Assembly (NCBI RefSeq): GCF_900044055.2
Contig: NZ_FCOX02000005.1
Coordinates: 202,125 to 266,124 of the forward strand
Length of the DNA: 64,000 nt
Reading direction: 5' to 3'
Origin: Caballeronia calidae
Lineage (GTDB): Bacteria > Pseudomonadota > Gammaproteobacteria > Burkholderiales > Burkholderiaceae
Shown here: positions 50,113-60,392 of the stretch, piece after piece
Numbering within the stretch: the stretch's first letter is position 1
How the letters are laid out: the number at the start of each line of letters is the position of its first letter
Program-made: the position numbers and the translations under genes
Notes under the pieces: generated by a model
The model's input: the letters and a program-made list of their open reading frames with translations, nothing else
What the model was told of the DNA's origin: nothing
Databases searched by the model: none

Positions 50113-50892
50113 TTACTCGCCGTAGATATCGAAGTCGAAGTACTTCTTCTCGATACGCTTGTAAGTGCCGTCCTTGATCATCGCAGCGATGGCGCCGTCG
50201 AGCTTTTCCTTCAGGTCGGTATCTTCCTTGCGCAAGCCGATCGCCGTGCCGGGGCCGAAGATCGCGCTGTCTTCGAGAGCGCCGCCCGCGAAGCCGTAGG
50301 GCTTGCCGCGCGGCGTTTCCAGAAAGCCGCGTTCCGCCTGCACGGCGTTTTGCAGCGATGCATCGAGGCGGCCCGCCAGCAGGTCCGCATAGACCTGATC
50401 CTGATCCGCGTAGGACACGACCTTCACACCCTTCGCGCCCCAGTGCACCTTCGCATAGGTTTCCTGCATCGAGCCCTGCTCGACGCCGACCGTCTTGCCC
50501 GCGAGCGATTCCGCGGTCGGCTGGATGTTCGAATCGCGCTTCGCGACGAGACGAGTAGGCACGTGGAAGAGCTTGCTGGAGAACGCGATCTGCTTGACGC
50601 GTGCCGGGGTCATCGACATCGTGGAGAGCACGCCGTCGAACTTGCGCGACTTGAGGCCCGGAATCATGCCGTCGAATGCATTTTCGACCCACACGCACTT
50701 CGCTTCGAGGCGCCGGCACAATTCGTTGCCGACATCGATATCGAAGCCGACGAGTGTGCCGTCGGGTGCTTTCGATTCGAAAGGCGGATAACTTGCATCG
50801 ACGCCGAAGCGGATGGTCGACCATTCTTTTGCATGCGCTCCGACCGATACGGCCAGCATCGAACCCAACAACACCGTCAACAGCCTCTTCAC
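50113..50892 (-). CDS. Amino-acid ABC transporter periplasmic binding protein
   Basis: 259 residues from a GTG start with GAAGGGA upstream. Signal peptide (LLTVLLGSMLAVSVGAHA), then SBP family 3 blocks: IRFGVDASYPPFESKAPDGTLVGFDIDVGNELC, MIPGLKSRKFDGVLSTMSMT and LAGKTVGVEQGS. It resembles ArgT/HisJ for arginine, lysine, ornithine or histidine. No permease or ATPase gene is adjacent, so it is an orphan that must use a transporter encoded elsewhere. Confidence 0.9.
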   Translation of the reverse strand: MKRLLTVLLGSMLAVSVGAHAKEWSTIRFGVDASYPPFESKAPDGTLVGFDIDVGNELCRRLEAKCVWVENAFDGMIPGLKSRKFDGVLSTMSMTPARVKQIAFSSKLFHVPTRLVAKRDSNIQPTAESLAGKTVGVEQGSMQETYAKVHWGAKGVKVVSYADQDQVYADLLAGRLDASLQNAVQAERGFLETPRGKPYGFAGGALEDSAIFGPGTAIGLRKEDTDLKEKLDGAIAAMIKDGTYKRIEKKYFDFDIYGE

Positions 50893-50981
50893 GATAGTCC
50901 CTTCATTCTCTGAGTTTATAAGTGTGGACAGCATGCGCCGCCGCTGACGATTATAGAGGCGGGCGTGTGGCGCAAAAGAAA

Positions 50982-51008
50982 AACGGCCGCGAAAAGATCG
51001 CGGCCGTT
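50982..51008 (-). terminator. Terminator of the Hsp20 operon
   Basis: Perfect 11-bp stem AACGGCCGCGA / TCGCGGCCGTT with a 5-base loop. On the minus strand it is followed by TTTTTCTTTT. It lies 31 bases beyond the last Hsp20 gene. Confidence 0.85.
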
Positions 51009-51038
51009 CGAATGAAAAGTTACGGCTGCTTCCGGCGC

Positions 51039-51443
51039 TCAACCCGCGCGCACTTCGACGCGGCGCGGACGCGCTTCCTCGCGACGCGGAATCGTGAGCC
51101 TGAGCACGCCGTTCGTGAGATTCGCATCGATCTTCGTGGTGTCGAAGTCATCGCTCACGCTGAAGGCACGCGCGAAACGCGGCGCGCGTAATTCGGCGTG
51201 ATGCACGCGCACCGCGCCTTGCACCGGCAATTCCGCTTCGGCTTCGATGGTGAGGCGCGCATCGTGCACCTTCACGTCGAGCTTCTCGCGCGGCACGCCG
51301 GGAAGGTCGGCCCACAGCGTGATGCCGTGGCTATCCTCGACGATATCGACAGCGGGCGTCACCGTCGCGCGGCGCACCGTGTCTTCGTTCTTGCGCGCCA
51401 CTTCGTTCATGTTTTGCGGGGTGACTTGCGTGTTGTCGGTCAT
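51039..51443 (-). CDS. Hsp20 small heat-shock protein
   Basis: 134 residues with an alpha-crystallin domain: VDIVEDSHGITLWADLPGVPREKLDVKVHDARLTIEAEA and the NGVLRLTIPRREEARPRR C-terminal block. It lacks an obvious I-x-I tail motif (ends RRVEVRAG), so it may form heteromers with its neighbour. It holds unfolding proteins for refolding. GAGGGAGC precedes the ATG. It follows the other hsp20 gene by 13 bases. Confidence 0.9.
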   Translation of the reverse strand: MTDNTQVTPQNMNEVARKNEDTVRRATVTPAVDIVEDSHGITLWADLPGVPREKLDVKVHDARLTIEAEAELPVQGAVRVHHAELRAPRFARAFSVSDDFDTTKIDANLTNGVLRLTIPRREEARPRRVEVRAG

Positions 51444-51456
51444 GATGAGCTCCCTC

Positions 51457-51891
51457 TTACTGAATGGTGATCGCACGCGGCTTCGACGCTTCGCGCTTGC
51501 CGATGGTGATGGACAGCGTGCCGTTCTCATAGCGCGCTTCGACCTTGTCGGCATCCGCGTTCTGCGGCAGCTCGATCACGCGGCGGAAACTGCCGGTGAA
51601 GCGCTCTTTCGCGTAAGTGCGCGCGCCTTCGACGCTGGCTTGCGCCCGACGCTCGCCGCTGATGGTGAGCGTGCCCTTGTCGACGGTCACATCGAGCGAA
51701 GCAGGCTCGACGCCCGGCGCGAATGCGACGATATGAATCGCATCGTCCGTGCTGCCGATATTCAGTTGAGGAAACGTATCCGTTCGGCTCGAACGAATGC
51801 TCGAAGGAAGATTGCCGAAGAGCGAGGACATGTGCCGCTGCATGCGGTCCAGCTCCGAGAAAACATCGCCGCCAAAATAGAAGTCACTCAT
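51457..51891 (-). CDS. Hsp20 small heat-shock protein
   Basis: 144 residues. Alpha-crystallin domain: FPQLNIGSTDDAIHIVAFAPGVEPASLDVTVDKGTLTISGER, and YENGTLSITIGKREASKPRAITIQ, which includes an I-x-I tail (ITI). It is the first gene of the pair and likely the main chaperone. A heat-shock-type promoter is seen upstream. An extended frame to 51978 lacks a ribosome site and is not used. Confidence 0.92.
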   Translation of the reverse strand: MSDFYFGGDVFSELDRMQRHMSSLFGNLPSSIRSSRTDTFPQLNIGSTDDAIHIVAFAPGVEPASLDVTVDKGTLTISGERRAQASVEGARTYAKERFTGSFRRVIELPQNADADKVEARYENGTLSITIGKREASKPRAITIQ

Positions 51892-51976
51892 GGTCCAGTC
51901 TCCGATAGTGCGGCCCGACGGCCGGCAGCAGGAAAGTTGAAACGACAGCGCGGTTGTTATCGCTGCCTGTGCATCC

Positions 51977-52005
51977 AAGGTAGGTGCGAAGGCTATCGTT
52001 TCAAT
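51977..52005 (-). promoter_or_regulatory. Candidate RpoH promoter of the Hsp20 operon
   Basis: On the minus strand ATTGAAA (complement of 51999-52005) is followed after 14 bases by CCTACCTT (complement of 51977-51984). This approximates the sigma-32 consensus CTTGAAA/CCCCATNT. The leader to the ATG is about 80 bases. Confidence 0.45.
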
Positions 52006-52095
52006 ACCGGAGGCCTATGTTTCCAGTGCGATTTATTTTCGCGAGGCGGCTCTTGAAAGATGTCGGAGCGAGCTTATATCAGTTCGAATGCGCGC

Positions 52096-52469
52096 TCACT
52101 GCGCAGCCAGATCATCCTGATAGTAGCCCGCGAAACGCGCGAACTGTCGTTCGGCATCCGCGGCATCCGCGCCTTCCTTGAGCACCGCGCTCGAAAACCC
52201 CGTCCGTTCCATCTGCACGAGCTGATCGATCAGCACATCGCCCGTCGCGCGCAAATCGCCTTTGAAGCCGAGTCTTCTACGAAGCAGATAAGCCTGGCTA
52301 TACGCGCGGCCATCGGTGAAATGCGGAAAGTGCAGCTCGATACGATCGAGCGCGGCCAATCGATCCTTCAGCGTGAGCGGATCGTCCTCGTTCGCGAGGC
52401 TTGCGACGTGTTCGTTCTTATCGGCATCGTGATCCTGCTGCGTGAGAATGCGCATGCGTTGTACGCCAT

Positions 52470-52473
<4 letters not shown>
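52096..52473 (-). CDS. DUF934 protein
   Basis: 125 residues. Contains LALANEDDPLTLKDRLAALDRIEL-like and HFTDGRAYSQAYLLRRRLGFKGDLRATGDVLIDQ, the hallmark of DUF934. In betaproteobacteria it follows cysI in sulfate assimilation operons and is thought to be an accessory of sulfite reductase. It overlaps cysI by 4 bases. The usual following cysH-cysD-cysN genes are absent here. Confidence 0.9.
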
Positions 52474-54227
<1,754 letters not shown>

Positions 54228-54286
54228 GGATGCGGCGGCTTATCGGAGAGAGGACCAACGATAGAGCGCTGGGCGGCATCGCGACA

Positions 54287-54374
54287 AGCAGCAGTTGCGA
54301 TCGATTCGACGGTAGCAGTGCCGGAGCGCGCGCCATTCTGCTATCGCCGAATACATCGCAACTGCTGCTGTTTT
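54287..54374 (+). other. Long hairpin with T-tail in the cysI/DUF2970 spacer
   Basis: The 15-bp arm AGCAGCAGTTGCGAT (54287-54301) pairs with ATCGCAACTGCTGCT (54355-54369). After a 2/2 internal loop a further 5 bp and, past one mismatch, 9 bp pair (54304-54318 with 54338-54352). A 19-base loop and a following GTTTTT tail complete it. About 29 pairs in total. It may be a terminator/attenuator for a plus-strand RNA, a small RNA or a mobile hairpin. Confidence 0.6.
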
Positions 54375-54441
54375 TCATGCGGCGCGACGCTCATCATGAA
54401 CGCGTGGAAGATCAATTCAGAGCTGAGGGAAGGAGCCGGTC

Positions 54442-54630
54442 ATGGAACTCTTGAAGATGATGCGCATCGTGCTGTGGAGCTTTTTCGGCGTGCGCAAGCG
54501 CGCGTCGCACAACGCGGACTTCGCGCAAGTGAAGCTGCCGCTGTTGCCCGTCATCGCCGTGATGCTCGCGGGCACGTTCGGACTGACGCTGCTGATGGTC
54601 GCGAAAATCGCCACGGGCATCGCGCATTGA
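54442..54630 (+). CDS. DUF2970 membrane protein
   Basis: 62 residues: MRIVLWSFFGVRKRASHNADFAQVKLP and a single C-terminal helix (LLPVIAVMLAGTFGLTLLMVAKI). The family is typical of betaproteobacteria and small inner-membrane proteins of unknown role. AAGGAG precedes the ATG. Upstream sequence includes the long hairpin. Confidence 0.85.
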   Translation: MELLKMMRIVLWSFFGVRKRASHNADFAQVKLPLLPVIAVMLAGTFGLTLLMVAKIATGIAH

Positions 54631-54700
54631 TTTGCGGCACGCCTCGCATCCCGCTCTTACAATGGCGATCGGATGATTGCCACGAGCGAGGACCGGGACG

Positions 54701-55684
54701 ATGAAAGTATGCGTATATGGCGCGGGCGCCATCGGCGGATGGATCGGCGTGAAGCTCGCGCAGGCGGGCTGCGATGTGAGCGTGGTGGCACGCGGCGCCA
54801 CGCTCGACGCGTTGAGGAAGGAAGGGCTGAAGCTCGTCGAGAAGGATGCGACGCATATCGTGAAGGTCGCCGCGAGCGCCGAGCCCGCGGACCTCGGCGC
54901 GCAGGACCTCGTCGTCGTGGCGGTTAAGGCGCCCGCGATGGAATCGGTCGCCGCGCATATCGCGCCGCTCCTTTCCGGCGACACGGCCGTGCTGACCGCG
55001 ATGAACGGCGTCCCCTGGTGGTTCTGCGACGGCCTCGGCGCGCCGTTCACGGGTAAGCGTCTTTCGTCGGTCGATCCGCGCGGCGCGATCGCCGGCGCTA
55101 TACCAGGCGCGCAGACGGTCGGCTGCGTCGTGCATGCGAGCTGCTTCGTCGAGGCGCCGGGCGTCATTCGCCATCACCAGGGCAAGGGACTCATTCTCGG
55201 CGAAGCGACAGGCGCGCCCACCGCACGCACCGAAGCGCTCGTATCGCTCTTCGCGAAGGCGGGCTTCGACGCCACGCTCTCGCGGCAGATTCAACGCGAT
55301 GTCTGGTTCAAGCTGTGGGGCAACATGACGATGAACCCCATCAGCGCGATCACCGGCGCAACCACCGACCGCATCCTGAGCGACGATCTCGTGCGCGGCT
55401 TCGTGACCGGCGTGATGCTGGAGGCGAAGGAAATCGGCGCGCGCTTCGGCATTCCGATCGAGCAGGACCCGGAAGACCGTCACGCCGTGACGCTCAAGCT
55501 CGGCGCGATGAAGACATCGATGCTGCAGGACGTGCAGGCGGGCAAGGCGGTCGAGCTCGATGCGCTCGTCGCTTCGGTGCGCGAACTGGGTGCGATGACC
55601 GGCGTGCCCACGCCGTTCACCGATGCTCTGCTCGGGCTCGCGCGCCTGCATGCCCGCACGCTCGGCCTCTATCCCGCCGACTGA
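54701..55684 (+). CDS. panE: 2-dehydropantoate 2-reductase-like (PanE family)
   Basis: 327 residues. Rossmann motif MKVCVYGAGAIGGWIGVKLAQAG-type (GAGAIGGWIG at 8-17), TAMNGVPWWFCD, and the helical C-terminal domain with WFKLWGNMTMNPISAITGAT where Lys and Asn act in ketopantoate reduction. It would reduce 2-dehydropantoate to pantoate with NADPH. Burkholderiaceae often have several PanE paralogues, so the substrate of this one may differ. Confidence 0.78.
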   Translation: MKVCVYGAGAIGGWIGVKLAQAGCDVSVVARGATLDALRKEGLKLVEKDATHIVKVAASAEPADLGAQDLVVVAVKAPAMESVAAHIAPLLSGDTAVLTAMNGVPWWFCDGLGAPFTGKRLSSVDPRGAIAGAIPGAQTVGCVVHASCFVEAPGVIRHHQGKGLILGEATGAPTARTEALVSLFAKAGFDATLSRQIQRDVWFKLWGNMTMNPISAITGATTDRILSDDLVRGFVTGVMLEAKEIGARFGIPIEQDPEDRHAVTLKLGAMKTSMLQDVQAGKAVELDALVASVRELGAMTGVPTPFTDALLGLARLHARTLGLYPAD

Positions 55685-55691
55685 GCCTGCA

Positions 55692-56897
55692 TCACGCGAC
55701 GACGATACGCAGCGGGTCCGCAGCCGCGAACGCTTCGGCCCGCTCCGCGCTCGGCGGATAAATCCACTCGGTGTTGATGCGCGTCTTCAGTGCTTTCGCC
55801 TGCGCGCCCGACATCTTCACCTCACGCTCCCAGCCTTCCGTATAGACCGCGCCCCACGGTCCCAGATCGAGACACGTCACGTATTTCGGCTGGCTGTACG
55901 GAATCGGCGCTTCGCCCAGCATATCCGCCGCGACGTTGTGGCCCGCCGAGCGGCCGAGGTTCATCGCGTGCTGGCAGGACATCAGTGCGTGGTTGCCTTC
56001 GTCGTCGGTGGCGGCGTAGGCGACATCGCCCGTCGCATAGACCGTGTCGACGCCCAGCACGCGCAGATTGCGATCCACATGCAGGCGGCCCAGCGCATCG
56101 CGCTCGGCGGGAATCTGCGCTGTCAGCGCGCTCGCGCGCACGCCGGCGGTCCAGATCACCGTGCTCGCTTCGATGCGCTCGCCGTCCGATGTCGTGAGTC
56201 CGTTCGCATCGACCGATGCCACGGCCGAGCCGAGCCGCCGCTGCACGCCGAGTGATTCGAGCGCCTCGACGATGACCGGACGCGGCCCCGCGCCGAGATC
56301 CGGCCCGAGTTCCTCGTCACGCTCCACGATGATGACGCGCACATCGGCCTCTTCGCCGAGCGCCGCGCGCAGCCGTGCCGGCATCTCCGCCGCCGTTTCG
56401 ATACCCGTGAAGCCGCCGCCCGCGACGACGACCGTGTTGCGCGCGGGCGTATCGGGTTGCGTCGCGAGATGCTTGATATGCGCTTCGAGCGCGGCGGCTT
56501 CGTCGACCTGATCCACGCTGAACGTATGTTGCGCGAGCCCCGGAATCTGCGGACGGAACAGGCGGCTGCCGGTAGCCAGAACGAGACGATCGTAGTTCAG
56601 CTTCGATGGCGAGCCGTCGGCGCCGATCACGTCGACCTGATTGCGCTCGATATCGATGCGCTCGACCGTGCCCTGAATGAACCCGACACCCGTGGACGCA
56701 AAGATGTCCAGCAACGGCGCCTTCATGCCCGCGGCATTTTCTTCATAGAGACGCGGACGCACGTGCAGATGCGGCTCCGGCGCAATCAGCACGACTTCGA
56801 TATCCGTCCTGCCGTGCTGATCGATGAGCCGCGCGGCGGAAAGGGCGCTCCACATGCCGGCGAAACCGGCTCCGACTACGAGAATGCGCTTGGACAT
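55692..56897 (-). CDS. NDH-2-like FAD/NAD(P) oxidoreductase
   Basis: 401 residues. FAD motif VVGAGFAGMWSALSAA, NAD motif VVAGGGFTGIETAAEMP and TVIWTAGVRAS, GDVAYAATDDEGNHALMSCQHAMNLGR. It resembles type II NADH dehydrogenases without a C-terminal membrane helix. A soluble or peripherally bound flavoprotein; the quinone partner is inferred. Tail to tail with the panE-like gene, 7 bases apart. Confidence 0.85.
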   Translation of the reverse strand: MSKRILVVGAGFAGMWSALSAARLIDQHGRTDIEVVLIAPEPHLHVRPRLYEENAAGMKAPLLDIFASTGVGFIQGTVERIDIERNQVDVIGADGSPSKLNYDRLVLATGSRLFRPQIPGLAQHTFSVDQVDEAAALEAHIKHLATQPDTPARNTVVVAGGGFTGIETAAEMPARLRAALGEEADVRVIIVERDEELGPDLGAGPRPVIVEALESLGVQRRLGSAVASVDANGLTTSDGERIEASTVIWTAGVRASALTAQIPAERDALGRLHVDRNLRVLGVDTVYATGDVAYAATDDEGNHALMSCQHAMNLGRSAGHNVAADMLGEAPIPYSQPKYVTCLDLGPWGAVYTEGWEREVKMSGAQAKALKTRINTEWIYPPSAERAEAFAAADPLRIVVA

Positions 56898-57192
56898 TTC
56901 GATGCTCCTTGGGAATTCGATGTTGGATTCGTTCGACGGACGATTGTCGTCGACATCACTTAACTGCGATTCTATGAGTCGTAGATGATAAACGCAAGAG
57001 GTTTACTCGATGGATGTAAATCTGTCCGATTCGCGGGGCGAAGGCGAAATTTCAGGCGAGTTCCGGGCATATTGATATCGAGACATGCCGAAACTGAGAT
57101 AAGGAAAGGCGTAGACGAAGCGAACAGGCCGCAATGTGGCGCCCACCGCGCTAATCTATGCAACGCACGCAACGAAACATCAGAGGAAGCGA

Positions 57193-57573
57193 ATGGAACA
57201 GCAAAACCAGCAGGAAAGCGGAAGCGAGCTCATCGAGATGCGCGACATGCTGCGCGAGTTCGTCCGCGAGCGTGACTGGAGCCGCTTTCATTCGCCGAAG
57301 AATCTGGCGGCGGCGCTTTCCGTCGAGGCGAGCGAGCTGCTCGAACCGTTCACGTGGCTCGCCACCGGCGACAGGACCGAGCTCGACGACACGAAGCTGC
57401 GCGCCATCCGCCACGAGATGGCGGACGTGCTCGCCTATCTCGTGATGCTCGCGGATTCGCTCGACGTCGATCTGCATCGCGCGCTGATCGAAAAGATGGC
57501 GTTGAACCGCTCGAAGTATCCGGCCCACAAGGTGAAGGGCGACGCGCGCAAGTACACCGAGTACGACGAATAA
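57193..57573 (+). CDS. MazG-like nucleotide pyrophosphohydrolase
   Basis: 126 residues with the all-alpha NTP pyrophosphatase signature: AALSVEASELLEPFTW (ExxE) and HEMADVLAYLVMLADSL (ExxD). YPAHKVKGDARKYTEYDE ends the protein. It is like the DCTPP1/iMazG group that hydrolyses dNTPs to dNMP and PPi. AGAGGAAG precedes the ATG. It lies 84 bases before the acyl-CoA dehydrogenase. Confidence 0.85.
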   Translation: MEQQNQQESGSELIEMRDMLREFVRERDWSRFHSPKNLAAALSVEASELLEPFTWLATGDRTELDDTKLRAIRHEMADVLAYLVMLADSLDVDLHRALIEKMALNRSKYPAHKVKGDARKYTEYDE

Positions 57574-57656
57574 CCCGGCGCGGAAAGCCTCTGGCGCGCG
57601 GCACGCCCGCGCGGTTAAGCTTGGCTCTGACCGCTCGTTTCCTTGGAGGATTGCCG

Positions 57657-58838
57657 ATGGACTTTTCGCTTTCGCCGGAGCTAACCGATCTGCAGGCGCG
57701 CGTGCGCGCCTTCATCGCTGAAGAAATCGTGCCGCTCGAGCGCGATCCGCGCTGCACGCCGCATGGCCCGAACGAGTCGCTGCGTGCCGAGCTGATCGCG
57801 AAGGGCCGCAAGGCAGGGCTGCTGTCGAGCCATGTGTCGCCGGAGTTCGGCGGCCTCGGGCTGAACCACGTCGCGAAAGCCATTCTGTTCGAGGAGGCGG
57901 GCTATTCGCCGCTCGGGCCGGTCGCGCTCAACATCGCCGCGCCGGACGAAGGCAACATGCATCTGCTCGAAGCCATCGCCACGCCGCAGCAGAAGGAGCG
58001 CTGGCTGCGTCCGCTCGCGGCGGGCGCGATCCGCTCGTGCTTCTGCATGACCGAGCCGCCGCCGGGCGCGGGCGCCGATCCCGCGATGCTGCAGACCCTC
58101 GCCGTGCAGGATGGCGACGACTACGTGATCGACGGCCGCAAGTGGTTCATCACGGGCGCGGAAGGCGCGGCGGTCGCGATCATCATGGCGAAGTTCGCCG
58201 ACGGCCCCGCGACGATGTTCCTCGCCGACATGTCGAGTCCCGGCATCGTGATCGAGCGCGCGATGGATTCGCTCGACACGTGCTTTCCCGGCGGTCATGG
58301 CGTCGTGCGCTTCGAGGGCCTGCGCGTGCCGAAGGAAAACGTGCTGGGCGAGCCGGGCGAAGGTTTTCGCTATGCACAGGTGCGGCTATCGCCCGCGCGT
58401 CTCACGCACTGCATGCGCTGGCTCGGCGCCGCGCGGCGCGCGCACGATGTCGCGACGGCTCACGCACGGCAACGCCAGGCGTTCGGCCGTGCACTGGGCG
58501 AGCACGAAGGCGTCGGCTTCATGCTCGCGGACAACGAAATGGATCTGCACGTGACGCGGCTCGCCATCTGGCACTGCGCGTGGGTGCTCGATCAGGACGT
58601 GCTCGGCAAGCACGAATCGAGCATCGCGAAAGTGGTGTCGTCGGAGGCGTTGTGGCGCGTCGTCGATCGTTCCGTGCAGGTGCTCGGCGGGCAAGGCGTC
58701 ACGCATGAAACGGTCGTCGCGCGGATTTTCGCGGACATGCGCGCATTCCGGATCTACGACGGTCCGTCGGAAGTGCATCGCTGGAGCATCGCACGGCGCA
58801 TCCTGCGCGGCGAGAAGCCGCGCAAGGAGTCCGTCTGA
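57657..58838 (+). CDS. Acyl-CoA dehydrogenase
   Basis: 393 residues. ACAD blocks: MDFSLSPELTDLQARVRAFI, CFCMTEPPPGAGADP, GRKWFITGAEGA, YAQVRLSPARLTHCMRWLGAA and YDGPSEVHRWSIARRIL. The pattern is that of the long-chain FadE-like/ACAD11 subgroup. It oxidises an acyl-CoA to enoyl-CoA, passing electrons to ETF. GGAGGA lies 8 bases before the ATG. No other beta-oxidation genes are adjacent. Confidence 0.9.
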   Translation: MDFSLSPELTDLQARVRAFIAEEIVPLERDPRCTPHGPNESLRAELIAKGRKAGLLSSHVSPEFGGLGLNHVAKAILFEEAGYSPLGPVALNIAAPDEGNMHLLEAIATPQQKERWLRPLAAGAIRSCFCMTEPPPGAGADPAMLQTLAVQDGDDYVIDGRKWFITGAEGAAVAIIMAKFADGPATMFLADMSSPGIVIERAMDSLDTCFPGGHGVVRFEGLRVPKENVLGEPGEGFRYAQVRLSPARLTHCMRWLGAARRAHDVATAHARQRQAFGRALGEHEGVGFMLADNEMDLHVTRLAIWHCAWVLDQDVLGKHESSIAKVVSSEALWRVVDRSVQVLGGQGVTHETVVARIFADMRAFRIYDGPSEVHRWSIARRILRGEKPRKESV

Positions 58839-58850
58839 CGAATCGCCGGC

Positions 58851-59102
58851 TCAGTGGACGCTGGTGTCGCCGCTCGCCTGCCGTTGCGCGACGATGCGGC
58901 TCGCGCGCTGCGCGTTCTCGGGATAGTTCAGCCAGTCGTTGGGATCGTAGCCCGCCGCGCGCCACTGCAGGAATTCCTGCTTGACCTGGGCGCGCGTTTT
59001 GGGCGCGTTCGGATCGCTCGTCTGAACCTGCGGTTGCGCGAGCGCGGATACGGCGCAGCACAACGTCAGCGCGCCGAGAATGAAACGGGGGATGGATGTC
59101 AT
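58851..59102 (-). CDS. DUF4148 small exported protein
   Basis: 83 residues. Signal peptide (FILGALTLCCAVSALAQ). The mature part TRAQVKQEFLQWRAAGYDPNDWLNYPENAQRA is a clear DUF4148 motif, shared with the protein at 20818. It is convergent with the acyl-CoA dehydrogenase, 12 bases apart. Function unknown. Confidence 0.88.
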   Translation of the reverse strand: MTSIPRFILGALTLCCAVSALAQPQVQTSDPNAPKTRAQVKQEFLQWRAAGYDPNDWLNYPENAQRASRIVAQRQASGDTSVH

Positions 59103-59354
59103 GACGAATACCTCATACCGCGTAGCACGGTCATTTGATTCTAGGTGACAGGACGGAAAAGGGCAGAAGACCTTTCACCGGTGCGCCGCATACGGCATGC
59201 CTCGTGATATTCGATGTCGCCTGCCGGCCGTCCACCCTATACTCGATTTTTTCGGGCGGGACGTGCCGGCGCGTTTTCATCGAACGCAGCGAAGCAAGGA
59301 ACCACGGCCTGACATCGCGAACAAGAACGATCACAAGACAAACAGGCCGCAGTC

Positions 59355-60392
59355 ATGAGCACGTCGGGCGTTGCCGTCACCAGCAGTTTTCCGGAGATGG
59401 ACGAACTGAACGCGATCCGCGTCGCGGGCGGAGCGCGTTTCGCGTGGCGCACCGTCGGCGAAGTGCACGCGCGCAAGCATGCGTTTCCGCTGCTGACCGC
59501 ATCGATCGGCTGTGATGATCCGCAAGCGCCCGCGATCGGCTTTTTCGGCGGCGTGCACGGCCTCGAATGCATCGGCACGCAACTCGTGCTCGAATATATG
59601 CGTGCGCTGTTGCGCCGCCTCGAATGGGACGACACGCTGCATCAGCAATTGCGCGCGATTCGTCTCATCTTCATGCCGATCGTGAATCCCGGCGGCATGT
59701 TCGCGCGCACCCGTGCGAATCCGAATGGCGTCGATCTGATGCGCAACGCGCCGCAAAGCGCCGAGGGACGCGTGCCGTTTCTCGCGGGCGGGCAGCGCAT
59801 CGGGCCGTGGCTGCCGTGGTATCGCGGGCCCGTCGACGGCCGCATGGAAGTGGAGAGCGCGGCGCTGCTTTCGGTGGTCGAAGAGCAGTTGATGTCGCGG
59901 CCGCTCAGCTTCGCGCTCGATTGTCATTCGGGCTTCGGCTGGGACGACAGCATCTGGTTTCCCTACGCGGGCTCGGATCGGCACATGGCGCATCTGCCCG
60001 AAATGTTTCTGCTGAAGACGATGTTCGAGGAATCGTATCCGCATCATGGCTACGCATTCGAGCCGCAGAGCCATCAATATCTATTGCACGGCGACTTGTG
60101 GGACTTCGCGTATGACCGCTCGCGCGCGCCCAGCATCTTTTTGCCGATGACGCTCGAGCTCGGCTCATGGCGCTGGATTCGCAAGAATCCGATGCAGTTG
60201 TTCTCGCGCCTCGGCATCTTCAATCCCATCAAGGCGCATCGCACGCGGCGGGTGCTGCGCCGTCATCCGAACTTCTTCGATTTCCTGACGCGCGCCGCCT
60301 TCTCGTCGCGCCGCTGGCTGCCGAACGGCGAATTCCGCGAGGAAGTGCTGAGGCGCGCGCGTGAACACTGGCAGCGCACGGGCGCGTCATGA
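59355..60392 (+). CDS. M14-family zinc carboxypeptidase-like protein
   Basis: 345 residues. Zinc ligands are visible: FFGGVHGLECIGT (HxxE) and ALDCHSGFG, and a catalytic Glu in MTLELGSW. The NPGGMFARTRANPNGVDLMRNAP block is typical of M14 peptidases (NPDG-like). No signal peptide, so a cytoplasmic peptidase or amidase. Its stop overlaps the alpha/beta hydrolase start by 4 bases, so the two act together; the substrate is unknown. Confidence 0.85.
   Translation: MSTSGVAVTSSFPEMDELNAIRVAGGARFAWRTVGEVHARKHAFPLLTASIGCDDPQAPAIGFFGGVHGLECIGTQLVLEYMRALLRRLEWDDTLHQQLRAIRLIFMPIVNPGGMFARTRANPNGVDLMRNAPQSAEGRVPFLAGGQRIGPWLPWYRGPVDGRMEVESAALLSVVEEQLMSRPLSFALDCHSGFGWDDSIWFPYAGSDRHMAHLPEMFLLKTMFEESYPHHGYAFEPQSHQYLLHGDLWDFAYDRSRAPSIFLPMTLELGSWRWIRKNPMQLFSRLGIFNPIKAHRTRRVLRRHPNFFDFLTRAAFSSRRWLPNGEFREEVLRRAREHWQRTGAS

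Noticed and set aside
56898..57192. Small frames in the spacer before the MazG-like gene
   Set aside because: No ribosome sites, no family match and poor codon bias; this spacer probably only carries promoters.
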